A stretch of DNA of 64,000 nt from Salvia splendens (lineage: Eukaryota > Streptophyta > Magnoliopsida > Lamiales > Lamiaceae). Made by a program: the position numbers and the translations under genes. Of this stretch, positions 44,948 to 55,100 are shown piece by piece; positions within the stretch are counted from its first letter, which is position 1; every line of letters begins with the position of its first letter. The notes beneath the pieces are model-generated. The model searched no databases. It was not told where the DNA came from and was given only the letters and a program-made list of their open reading frames with translations. Location of the stretch: the NCBI RefSeq assembly GCF_004379255.2, contig NC_056051.1, positions 25,289,267 to 25,353,266 on the forward strand. Reading direction: 5' to 3'.

Positions 44948-45261
44948 ATGTATGCTTGGTTTCCTATTTACTGATAAGCCTCTCCCACCAGGTTTACTTT
45001 GGAATGCTCGATGCTTTAATGGCATCGGAGGTGCTCCCCGAAGAATATAGAGATGGGTGTCATGTGAGTCTCTCTCTCTCTCTCCATGATCTTTTGCACG
45101 ATGGATCCGTGACTCGAGTGTTTGATCTGCAGGACATCTTGTGCAACGACTGCGATAGGAAAGGAACAGCACCGTTTCATTGGCTGTATCACAAGTGTGG
45201 CTTCTGTGGTTCGTATAATACAAGAGTAATCAAGGTTGATAGGGATAATTGTTCTACTTAA
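36482..45261 (+). CDS. BTS: BRUTUS-like hemerythrin/RING E3 ubiquitin ligase
   Basis: Nuclear iron-sensing E3 ligase; Arabidopsis BTS binds iron through hemerythrin domains and marks bHLH iron-deficiency regulators for degradation. Fourteen exons: 36482-36754, 37532-37741, 38297-38491, 38571-38899, 39017-39233, 39471-39639, 39747-40952, 41217-41388, 41503-41724, 41806-41943, 42182-42416, 42514-42573, 44992-45063, 45133-45261. They sum to 3627 bp, 1208 aa, all phases consistent. Three HHE domains, about residues 35-225, 270-450 and 590-800, show [69 protein letters not shown]. The CHY zinc finger is in exons 9-10, CTCHY in 10-11, RING-H2 at about 1097-1140 ([21 protein letters not shown]) and a C-terminal zinc ribbon ([17 protein letters not shown]). 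Slightly shorter than Arabidopsis BTS (1254 aa). Nothing looks broken. Confidence 0.93.
43020..43360. mobile_element. Foldback element 1 in BRUTUS intron 12
   Basis: Ends GAGAGAGTAGTGATCTA... and, inverted, AGGGAGATGATCAAAG..., in (TA)n-rich surroundings. Inside, repeated TTTAGTTCACTATAAGAG units (about 43,086-43,166) face inverted copies (about 43,200-43,278), forming a hairpin. An end of the same family occurs at 50,640-50,756. Confidence 0.65.
43388..44905. mobile_element. Large foldback element 2 in BRUTUS intron 12
   Basis: Starts TATAGGGGAGCG and ends, inverted, TATAGGGATG. Both ends carry TTTTTCCTTCTTAATAT. The core is two 523-bp arms, 43,608-44,130 and 44,286-44,808, inverted to each other with few mismatches around a loop of 155 bases. 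Each arm holds three direct copies of a unit of about 170-196 bp containing CCCCTAAGCTTATTAAACCC or its complement. No transposase frame. It lies between exons 12 and 13 in the sense-transcribed intron. Confidence 0.85.
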
Positions 45262-46219
45262 CTAGAGAAGGAATTTTCTTTTCTTCCCAGAATTCATTTT
45301 GTGTATATTAATGGTTGGTTGTACCACGTGGGCTATACACATCATGTAAATGGGCTCCAATGTTTTTCTACAAAATTTTGTTATGCATCTTTTCTTTCCC
45401 ATATATACGTGTAATAATAGATAGTAGAATCTTACTTCCTTTTGTCAACAGCACTTTGCTTGGTTGATGTGAACATGATTGGAATAATAAAAATGGATAA
45501 AGATCCACTTCAATTTCCTACTGAAAGACATGAACTATAAACATTATACTTATAGTGAATGTATTTTTGTGTTTGTATTTATAGTGCAATGTCAAAATGG
45601 TAACTCTTACTGTATCCTTTTTTTTACTGCAAAAATATTTTCAAATTTAATCTGTCAATTGGAAACACATTCAATTTTTGAATTGATACGGTGCAACATA
45701 CTTGGTACTCCCTCCTTCCAATCATAAGCAAGACGTTTTATTTTTGCACTTGTTTTAGAAAAATGATATGTAAAGTAAGAGAGAGGACAATGTAGATAAG
45801 ACTTTACATTTTCTCTATTTTATAAAAGAAGTGTCTCGCTTATGGTGAGACGAAGGGAGTTCAATTTAAAGTGGTCTGATGAACTTATCAATGCATGCCA
45901 GTAAAATACACGTTGTAGGGCTGAACACTGCTAGAGACGAAAGAAGTGAACCGAGAGGTAGATGTTGTGTGCAATTAAAATATACTCATCTCGTATGTGT
46001 TTAAATGTTCCACTTTGACTGAATATAGATTTAAAGAAGTAAAATGAGATATTTAATGACGGACATAAACTATTGTTCTAAAAAACACAGCAAACGGTGC
46101 TAGCTGGGTATAAAACGCAGCAATAGACAAATGAAACGCAGGACTTGTAAGGGATTTTAATTCTTTTTCTACTCACTACTTTATTGACTATGCTATAGTT
46201 AACTATTATAGGAGGCTCT
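45262..46219. other. Region downstream of the BRUTUS gene
   Basis: 3' untranslated and intergenic DNA. A small Stowaway MITE lies at 45,718-45,859. No other gene seen. Confidence 0.45.
45718..45859. mobile_element. Stowaway MITE
   Basis: Ends CTCCCTCCTTCCAATCATAA and TATGGTGAGACGAAGGGAG; TA on the left, TT on the right. A short member with inverted arms. Confidence 0.7.
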
Positions 46220-48068
46220 TGTAACACCCGTAAAAAAAAAGAAAAAAAATCAAATAAATCTAATTAAATCTTTTCCTAGTTGACGTGGTCAAATATATTT
46301 CTCTAAACCATATCACCAAACGATTTCCCCATATCTATACTCCCTAAAATCTCTCCAACCACCAAATCCATCAATATCTATCAGTTTTTCCTATATATAT
46401 CCAATCAATCCCACGATCTTTCTACACATAAATTCAATACCAAGAAAAACCAGGAACTAAAATTTAGAGAAAGAACCGAGTTGGAGAAGAGAGTTTTCTG
46501 CCGCCTAAGAAGGTAATCACCGATCAATTTCCAGCCTTGATTTCCTTGCATTCATTTAGGATAACTCTAATTTTGGAGCATGAAATCTGTAGTATTCGGA
46601 CAGTAGGTTCCGACGCATGTTTGACCGATCAAACGAACTCCTTTTTATACGATTCTTTTTTCTGAGTAAACCTTAAGGTGTCTTCTATGTGGTGTGTAAA
46701 TTTCAACCTATTTGGACGAAGGATGTATTTTTGGTGAATTTTTGAAGTTGACTGCACAGTTCTGTCAGAAATTGTTTTTCTCGACTAGGGAGTTACGTTT
46801 TCGATTTGACCGACCTAAAAAGATTATTTTGATGTGAAATTTTAATTGAATGATATTTTATGTGTCTACTATATTGTGGAAAAGTTTCAGCCCCAACGGA
46901 GACCGGATGAATTTTAAATGATTTTTACAAACCAACCGCGCAATTCTGCCAGTTTTGTTGTTAGGTGAAAATATCACTTGTTGCTAAGTTTTAATGAATT
47001 ATATGATGCATGTATGATTTAAGAAGGTATCCTATGGCATGATTATGTGTAACACGTTGAGAAGTATTATGGCATGTTTTTCCTTATGTTGATGAACGTT
47101 CGGGAATGGACAATCTAAGAAAACGATGAAAGGAACGATAGGACATGCATGATAATTGTAATAATGGAAAACCTGATTGTGTGGTGATATTGACAAGGGT
47201 TGTTGCACGTACGAGGGTACCAAGAGTAAAAGGTTGCGTAAAGTCGTGATTGTGTGGTATAAGCAAGCGAGGTGGGCTTTCTTTTTAAATAAGGGCTATG
47301 CCCTAAGTATATTTTTATGTGAAAATGATATGGATATTTGTCATGCCGTGTTTTGTTTTATTCTATGGAACCTATCTGATGTGGCTTTTGCCATCAATGG
47401 ATAATCGAATTCGGGTCTGTCTAGGGAGTGAGTCCCTATTCAGGCTAGTGTACACCTATGGAGATCGTGAGCCGTCTTTTGGGTCGGCCGGTCTAGTGAC
47501 TTGGAATGTGGCCACGTTCCTTGTCATCAATGGATCAGATATGGGAGATAGCTATGGGAAAATGGTTGATCAACCGAGTTTTACGATGGAAATGATTTTA
47601 GTGTCTTGGGCGATTTCTAAAGTTAAAACCCCAAGGTCACTCAATGGTGGCAGGATAAATACTTTTATAAAATGTTTTCGGCATGAGTCCACTGAGTGCA
47701 TCAAGTACTCAGCCCTGCTTTTCTTTTAAAAATTACAGGTTGAGCGTGACGGGTGCGGTGGGTGTTGAGCAAGACCGTTGAAGAAAGTTAAGTGTGTAGA
47801 ATGTGTCATGTCTTCACACGTGGCATATTCCTTCTCTCAAATGCTTCCGCTAAGTAGTTGTCCTTCTTTTGAGTTCTTGTATCGTTGAGATAGTATTCAT
47901 TCTTGAGTTGTTGATTGTTGAGATACTCTGATTTTTATTCGAGCTATTCCCTTTTGTTTCGAGCTATGGTCGAGTTGCGTTGTTTTCCCCCTTTCTTCCC
48001 CGCTTCTTTAATCCTCCCCTAGTCGCGATAAACCGTGTTTTCTATCCTTAGAAAATGCGGGCGTGACA
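46220..48068 (-). mobile_element. Probable solo LTR of a gypsy-type element
   Basis: 1849 bp. Read on the minus strand it starts TGTCACGCCCGCATTTTCTA and ends CGGGTGTTACA, the usual TG...CA form. Flanks are GCTCT (46,215-46,219) and GCTTT (48,069-48,073), a one-mismatch 5-bp duplication. The plus strand contains CACTGAGTGCATCAAGTACT, a motif of plant chromovirus LTRs. No internal retroelement coding region lies beside it, so it looks like a solo LTR of some age. Confidence 0.65.
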
Positions 48069-48225
48069 GCTTTCACAAAATTACGAAAGTTACATTTGTA
48101 AATTATAGTTGTTTACAACTAATATTTACAAAATAGTTAGCATTGAAATTTATATAGTTTGGTGCAGTTTGATTACAACTGCAACATTTATATAAAGGGA
48201 ATTTGCCCCCAAATTTGCTAGTACT

Positions 48226-48400
48226 TAGAGCATCCGCAATGGGGCGGACGATAGGCTGCCCGATGCCTCGGGCGTGCCATCGTCCGCCCACTGTTGGTGC
48301 ACGGACGATGCCCGATGCATCGTCCGCGGACGATAGAGCATCATCCGCGCCATCGTCTGCCCACTGTGGGCGACGCGGACGATGCAACGCGTTATTAATT
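48226..48400. mobile_element. GC-rich MITE fragment
   Basis: Starts AGAGCATCCGCAATGGGGCG, a terminus common to plant MITEs, and carries repeated CATCGTCCGC motifs in both orientations. No matching right end is visible. Confidence 0.4.
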
Positions 48401-48436
48401 CCGCACAACGCTCTCATGCAATGTCAGGACCCGGCC

Positions 48437-48601
48437 AAAGAAGACGACAAAGATGGCCTAAAGAAGAAGACGACAGTGAAGAAGGTGAGGTTTGCTAATG
48501 ATGATGTCATGGAGAAGTCGACAGTTGAGGCTAGCCTCCGCAGCTTAACACGTTATGATCCACTCTATGGCATGTTTAACACCTTGTGTTTCAATTCATA
48601 G
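48437..48601 (+). pseudogene. Short coding-like fragment of unknown origin
   Basis: After an acceptor-like TGCAATGTCAG, an open frame reads DPAKEDDKDGLKKKTTVKKV, then RFANDDVMEKS and a short tail before TAG at 48,599-48,601. The lysine-rich stretch and VRFANDDV look protein-like, but no upstream exon is seen and the frame opens inside MITE sequence. I do not recognise it. It could be the last exon of a lost gene. Confidence 0.25.
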
Positions 48602-48690
48602 TCATGGAGCATGTATAAACTCTACGTGGATTTTTTGAAATTGTATGAACTCAAAAAATAAAAATAAAAATGTATCACCTCTGGAAATTT

Positions 48691-48935
48691 ACGTGTGTGT
48701 GTGTGTATTTGTTGGTGATGTTTGGATCTGTATATTTGCGTTTGTTTGGTCGTCGTGATTTTTGAAATGGAAGAGTGTTTTTTATTTTATTTTATGATTT
48801 TTATGCGTGTGAACATGAGAGTATTTACGTGCGTGTGTGTGTGTGTATATTTGTTGGTGATGTTTGGATCTGTAAATTTTCGTTTGTTTGGTCATCATGA
48901 TTTTTGAAATGGAAGAGTGTTTTTGATTTTTATGA
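48691..48935. repeat. 142-bp tandem duplication with GT microsatellites
   Basis: TTGTTGGTGATGTTTGGATC recurs at 48,709 and 48,851, each copy preceded by a (GT)n run and followed by GAAATGGAAGAGTGTTTT. Confidence 0.8.
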
Positions 48936-49063
48936 GTGTGCCGTATGCGGTGACATACTACTATGATTTTGGTTAGTTAGCATTAATGGGCTCATTAAGT
49001 AATTAGTCATTACGTCTAATTAGGAAAATGAATAAAAGAAACATCACTATAACATTGGAACAA

Positions 49064-49911
49064 TCACTCTTAGCAAGATTTTACTTCACTGTTGTTTACA
49101 AAACACCTCACTCTTAGCATTATTTTACTTCACTGTTGTTTACAAAACACTTCACTACTAGCATGATTTTACTTCACTGTTGTTTACAAAACACAGCACT
49201 ATTAGCGTGATTTTATTTCACTGTTGTTAACAAAACACATCACTATTAACGTGATTTTACTTCACTGTTGTTAACAAAATACATCAATATTAGCATTATT
49301 TTATTTCACTGTCGTTAACAAAACACATCACTCTTAGCATGATTTTACTTCACTGTTGTTTACAAAACACATCACTCTTAGCATGATTTTACTTCACTGT
49401 TATTTACAAAACACATCACTCTTAGCATGATTTTACTTCACTGTTGTTTACAAAACACATCACTCTTAGAATGATTTTACTTCACTGTTGTTTACAAAAC
49501 ACACCACTCCTAGCATGATTTTACTTCACTGTTGTTTACAAAACACACCACTCCTAGCATGATTTTACTTCACTGTTGTTTACAAAACACATCACTCCTA
49601 GCATGATTTTACTTCACTGTTGTTTACAAAACACATTACTCTTAGCATGATTTTACTTCACTGTTGTTAACAAAACACATCACTATTTGCGTGATTTACT
49701 TCACTATTGTTAACAAAACACATCACTATTAGCGTGATTTTACTTCATTGTTGTTAACAAAACACGTCACCATTAGAATGATTTTACTTCACTGTTGTTA
49801 ACAAAACACATCACTATTAACATGATTTTACTTCACTGTTGTTAACTTAACAAAACACATCACTATTAGCATGATTTTACTTCACTGTTGTTAACAAAAC
49901 ACATCACTAAG
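49064..49911. repeat. 44-bp minisatellite, about 19 copies
   Basis: Unit runs CATCACTCTTAGCATGATTT then TACTTCACTGTTGTTTACAA plus AACA, in direct head-to-tail order with no spacers. Variants are clustered: TTAGCGTGATTT forms toward both ends, CTCCTAGCATG forms in the middle. One unit carries an extra CTTAA. Confidence 0.9.
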
Positions 49912-49989
49912 ATTTTTCATTGAAGAAATGGACTGTGCTTTTGAACTCCACGTATTTCTAACGAATGCAGCAGGAATTTGGGTACAAAC

Positions 49990-50498
49990 ATTTGTTACTT
50001 AATCCATGATTATAGTGATCAAATAAGAAAGAAACCCATCATGACACACATACTCGACATGCTCCCACGTGAGATCCTCATCCTCCCAGTCACTCCTTCC
50101 CCATCCCGTAAATCCCCAAAACCTCCTCCGCCAGCTCCCCCATCGACACCCCTAGCCGGCACCCCCTCAGCTCGTGCGTCGGCTCCCGCACATCCACCAG
50201 CTCCCCCACCTCGAGCGCATCAGCATCGCCGCGTCGCTGTGGTTCCACGGCCCCACCAGGATCACGTCGGGGTCGACGAGGAAGCGGCGGAGCACGGCGG
50301 GGCAGCGGGGGACGTAGTACAACTGGAAGATGATGCAGTTGGGCAGCACGCAGAGCTGGGGCGTGGCGGCGCGGGCGGGGACCCACCACTGGACGCCTAG
50401 CCCCGCCACGAGAGAGGAGTTGCGGCGGTGGGAGCAGTAGCGGTGACAGTGGTGCGGACGCGGTGGGAGTCGCAAGGGACGGTGTAGATCTCCGTCAT
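49990..50498 (-). pseudogene. Werner-syndrome-like 3'-5' exonuclease domain, dead fragment
   Basis: GC-rich minus-strand island. Pieces in different frames follow the plant WRN-exonuclease-like (DEDDy) family in order: MTEIYTVPCDSHRVRTTVT; LVAGLGVQWW at the site of the usual DVEW catalytic motif; TPQLCVLPNCIIFQLYYVP; RRFLVDPDVILVG; GELAEEVLG; and DWEDEDLTWEHVEYVC near the C-terminus. There are at least three frame changes and a stop after SWRG. The motif-I acidic residues are Gly and Gln. It is non-functional and may have been carried by a mobile element. Confidence 0.65.
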
Positions 50499-50639
50499 CG
50501 CGTGTTACTGCTACTGCTATCCATTTTTTGACGGTGGTGGTAATCTAATTTTTTCTATGCAATGACCATTATACCCCACCTTGTTATTGTGAAGTAAATT
50601 TGTGATAGATGGAACTAATTTTTTCTTTAAATTCAAAAA

Positions 50640-50756
50640 TCACATGTATTAATACTAGCCCTTGATTTTCTTGATCTTATGGCTGTGATTTGGTCTCTAG
50701 TTATGTGCTTAATGAGCACTTGACATAGATCACTACTCTCTCTATATATATATTCT
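50640..50756. mobile_element. End of a foldback-1 family element
   Basis: The inverted sequence reads GAGAGAGTAGTGATCTATG and, further in, CATAACTAGAGACCAAATC, matching the termini of the element at 43,020-43,360. It may close a composite element reaching back over the exonuclease fragment and minisatellite, but no matching left end was found. Confidence 0.45.
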
Positions 50757-51660
50757 CTCGTCGTCAAAGCATCAAGCCGGTGTTGACAGACTCAAGCAAT
50801 AGAAGTCACACCCCAACAAAAGTGAAAATACTTCCATCATTTCAAATTGGGAAGAAGCTCTTTGATGAAAGGAAAAGTAGGAAGAAGCTCTTTGATGAAA
50901 GGATGAAGGGTACTACTAATAATCCAACTATCTTGATGAAAACGGTATCCAATTTAATGTCAAAGAGTATAAAAATGAAATACATGAATATTACTTGTGC
51001 TTAACTTTTTTAACTTGGCTTTCTATATGCATTTTCTCAGGATAGTAAGGTATCTGAGCTTGAAGAAACCCTTGACAACATATTATATTTAAAACTTCAT
51101 ACGTAGTCTGAATCAAGTAATTTAATTTCTTGATATGATATACTAGTATATATATACGCAATAACACTTCACTTATTTTGTTGTTTTATCCCAAATATAT
51201 GCTACCACATGCAATGAAGCAAAATATTTGGGATTATATAGTTTGGAAAGTTTTCAAATTATCAAACATTATTCAATTCCTAAACACTAAATACCATATA
51301 TAGCTATCTAGACATGCCACTTGGTATGTCTTGACCATTAAATTTTTAGTCATGATTAATGCGCGTTACATTATTATTCTATTAACCAATGATATATCCA
51401 CCAAAAAAATTTCCTATCAAATCTAATTTTCTGAAATATGAATTCATTGGATCATTAAATTAAATCATAAGATCATCAATGGAGGAGTTGATCATACCTC
51501 TCCCGAAACTTACATAATTAATTTATACATATTTGATAAAATCATAAAAGTATTATTGAAATAGTATTATTTCTAATTCCGTTGACGCAAGCAAACGAGG
51601 AAGAAAAAAGTGAAATAAAATAATGATGAAAATGCTTTGAAATCGTTTCTTCTTCTCCGC
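50757..51660. other. Intergenic region before the ARG1-like gene
   Basis: AT-rich. A short duplicated segment AGGAAGAAGCTCTTTGATGA (50,849 and 50,879 area) gives a small open frame of no recognised kind. Nothing else seen. Confidence 0.35.
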
Positions 51661-52140
51661 CCGAATTCGAAAAGCCGAGGTAATTCCTTAAAAACCCTAG
51701 ATTCTACCTCTGATTGATCTTTGAGCTGGAGCTGTTCGCGTTTTGATTTTCTTTGTGCACTGAATAGATCTTACAAGCATCTAGAATTTCGTACTACTGT
51801 ATGTCATTGACAAACCCTTATTTCTTTGTTGATTTGTGCATTTTGTTACGAAAAAGGCTGTTTAATGATCCGATGCATTGGATTTCGCAGCTACTCTAGC
51901 TCAATCTCCCAAACATTTTGGAATTTGTGAATTTTGATTGCACTTGCTTGCAGATTTGCAGACAGAGCGACTGTTTGTACGTGAAACGCGAGTGTTGAGG
52001 GTGTTTTTCCGGAAGCTGAAGTATCAGTGATTGAATTTTGGGGTTGGAGAAGGATTATAGAAGGGGAATTGGTGAATTTTTAGAGGAAGGGAATTTTGGG
52101 AAATATTAGAGATAGGAGGTGAGCTTTGGAAAGAGGAGTA

Positions 52141-55100
52141 ATGTCGGGGACAAAATTGGAAGGACCGTCAGCGCCTGTGTTGCGGCGAGATCCTTATGAG
52201 GTGCTTTCTGTTACTAGGGATTCGTCTGATCAGGAGATTAAGACTGCTTACAGAAAGCTTGCTCTAAAGTATGTGCTTTGTTTAACCTTTTTTATCTGTT
52301 TTCTTCTTCATATATTGTTTTTAGAAGCATTTTCAAATTTAGAAAGTTCAGTATATCTGTACATGACGGTTATATGTTTTTCTGGGTACATTTTGTGTCT
52401 CTAAGTCGAGTTTCTGCATTATTTTGCTGCAAAATTTGATAAACTGTGCGTTCATATGATTGAGCATTATTTTGCTAGTTGAAAAACTGCAAAATTTGAT
52501 AAAATGCAAAATTAAGACTGTCATGGGATTTTTTGGTTTGATTAAAATAAAAAGGATTGAGCTTTCTATTGCTATTGGATCTTTTGATCATTCTATTCGA
52601 TTTAATAGTTTCAACTTCAAATCAACCTGGGCCTCTTTCCCGAGAAACTACCACAAAGCAGGTGTCAACTTTATATTTAGAACGTTCGTTGCAATTGTTA
52701 AGGACAAGTTTTTTGGGTTGTCAGGTATCATCCGGATAAGAATGCTAACAACCCTGAAGCTTCAGAGCTTTTCAAGGAGGTTGCATATTCCTATAGTATT
52801 CTGGCTGATCCAGAGAAAAGGAGGCAATATGATAATTCAGGATTTGAGGTACTCCCCTGTATTCTTGTTATGTTTTTTTAGTATTTTATACTACCGCTAG
52901 CTATCACAAGATATACTCATTGAAAGAGTACCATGTTGTTTTCACATAAGCCATATAGGTAATGTTCCAAACAGGTAGTTATGTATGTATTTATTCCTGG
53001 GCAGAAGTTTGATGAGATCTCCTGCGAGAAATCCTAGCAACTCAAAGTTAAAAGCAATTAACTTTATATTCAGCGTGAGTGCTGTAACTTTCATAAAAGA
53101 ATGCTCATAATGACATAAAAACGACTGCATCCAATGTTTATACTTCAACAAGGAAACAAAAATCACAGGAAGTAAGTAGTGAAATGGAAATAGTTCAAAA
53201 CTGCATATCTCAAAGAAAATAAGAATCTGCGCCCTTAACTACTTATCCAGCGACGCCTCTTCTGCTTTTCTCTTTCTCTTAAAGGGAACCTTGGATATGG
53301 GGTTCTCAGCAAAGTTATATAAGAATTTATTTGCTTACCTTCATTTTGTGTCTTGTTTAGTTGATCATTATTTTTTCCATCACTTGTGTGAGGGTATCTT
53401 TTAATTTCTGATATTGGTGATGATAAGGCCCTTGATGCTGAAGGAATGGACATGGAGATTGATTTGTCAAATCTTGGAACTGTCAACACAATGTTTGCAG
53501 CTTTGTTCAGGTTATACTCTTTGCCGAGAATCTGATCTATACATATTGTCTATGCGGCACGGATACGGATACGCGTATCAGTATCCGAAGGATACGGATA
53601 CGCGGATACGGCTCTTTCCCAAACAACCCGATACGCGGATACGTTTTAACTATTTTTTTAATAAATAATAATAGTGCATAATAAATTACAAAATAGATAT
53701 TCTAATGTTATTATACAAATAAAAATAATAAAATTACAAAATATTAAAAGCTAAAGTCAATTTCTTTTATGGTCGATTACACCACATCGATTTTTTGGTT
53801 ATACTTATCCATATTACCAATAATATTGATCAAAATATTTATTTCTAGTTACAAAATTAGACAAAGTTAATGGAGTAATAAATTGGCCCAAAAAATGAGC
53901 CCCAAATATACTCCTTTTCCATCGTGACTACTTCTTGCCCAATTTCATTCTCCCATTTCCAATTTTCTTCAATCCCTAGTTGAGGCAATAGCGGCGCCTC
54001 CCCTTTCTTCTTCTTCTTCTTCTTCTTCTTCATATCCGATTAACTGTCGATTTTGTTCCCAAATCGGATTGAAGTTCGTAAATTGAAAGTTGCGAAGTTC
54101 TTCGACAGAGATGGACGTTGATTTCGAAGAGGAGAACCTCAGATCTTTGCAGATAGAGGAGGATGAAGGCCCAATACGGCCCAGCTCGCGGATACGCCGA
54201 AGGATACGTATCGAATCTGAGGTTTCCCGGCCCAATACGGCCCAGCTCGCGGATACGCCCAGGATACGTATCGACGGTGTATCCGTCGCGTATCGGTATC
54301 GGATACGTATCCGATACGCGATACGGCAACAGGGTGGCGTATCGGTGTTATATAGCATATTGTTATTAACTTCCAAGCTCAGTATTATCTTTTCATTTGG
54401 ACAGCAAATTGGGTGTGCCGATCAAGACTACAATTTCTGCCAATGTTCTCGAAGAGGCTTTGAATGGAACAGTTACAGTTAGACCTCTACCTATTGGAAC
54501 TTCTGTGAGCGGAAAGGTGTGTAATCCTTTACCAGAAAAAAAAATCTAGTCATAATGCTGCTCTCTTATTTCCCTGTCTTTATGTTTAATCTAACTGCTC
54601 TATTACCCGATGATTTATTAACAGGTTGAGAAACAGTGTGCTCACTTCTTTGGTGTAACTATCAGTGATGAACAAGCAGAGTCAGGAATAGTAGTTAGAG
54701 TGACATCAGCTGCCCAAAGCAAATTTAAGGTGCCTTCCTACTCTGTGCTATCTGCAATGGACAGAAACACTTGTTCGTATAATTTAGTTATCCCTTATCT
54801 TGTGGAGTAGTACTTAGCTGGAGTTTATTTCATGTTTCATTTTCTTTTACGCCTTTTCAGAGGCTCATATCTATGTTTCAAAGTAACTGTAATAAGGCTT
54901 CAAATATTTAAGATATGACCTTATTCTTACTGAAAAAGGTTATAAAAAAATGGCATGTTTCACTTTTTCTCTTGTTCTAATAAATATACTACAAGTTCTT
55001 TCTAATGGTTCTGTTACATGTATTTTCAGCTCCTGTACTTTGAACAAGATGCAAATGGGGGATATGGTTTGGCATTGCAGGTAATTTTGACTGCTAGTCT

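Noticed and set aside
44903..45223. Antisense gene at the 3' end of the BRUTUS gene
   Set aside because: An open frame on the opposite strand of exons 13-14 and a GT/TA microsatellite; no protein features.
47319..47729. 136-aa protein gene
   Set aside because: It lies wholly inside the solo LTR and shows no domain; chance frame.
49064..49911. CRISPR-like regular array
   Set aside because: Units are contiguous 44-bp tandem copies without unique spacers, in a plant nuclear context; it is a minisatellite.
50090..50475. Intact GC-rich minus-strand genes
   Set aside because: The similarity to WRN-like exonuclease jumps between frames and the catalytic motif is lost, so it is a pseudogene fragment.
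52126..52140. Upstream start for ARG1
   Set aside because: The in-frame codon at 52,126 is TTG; the ATG at 52,141 fits the family N-terminus.
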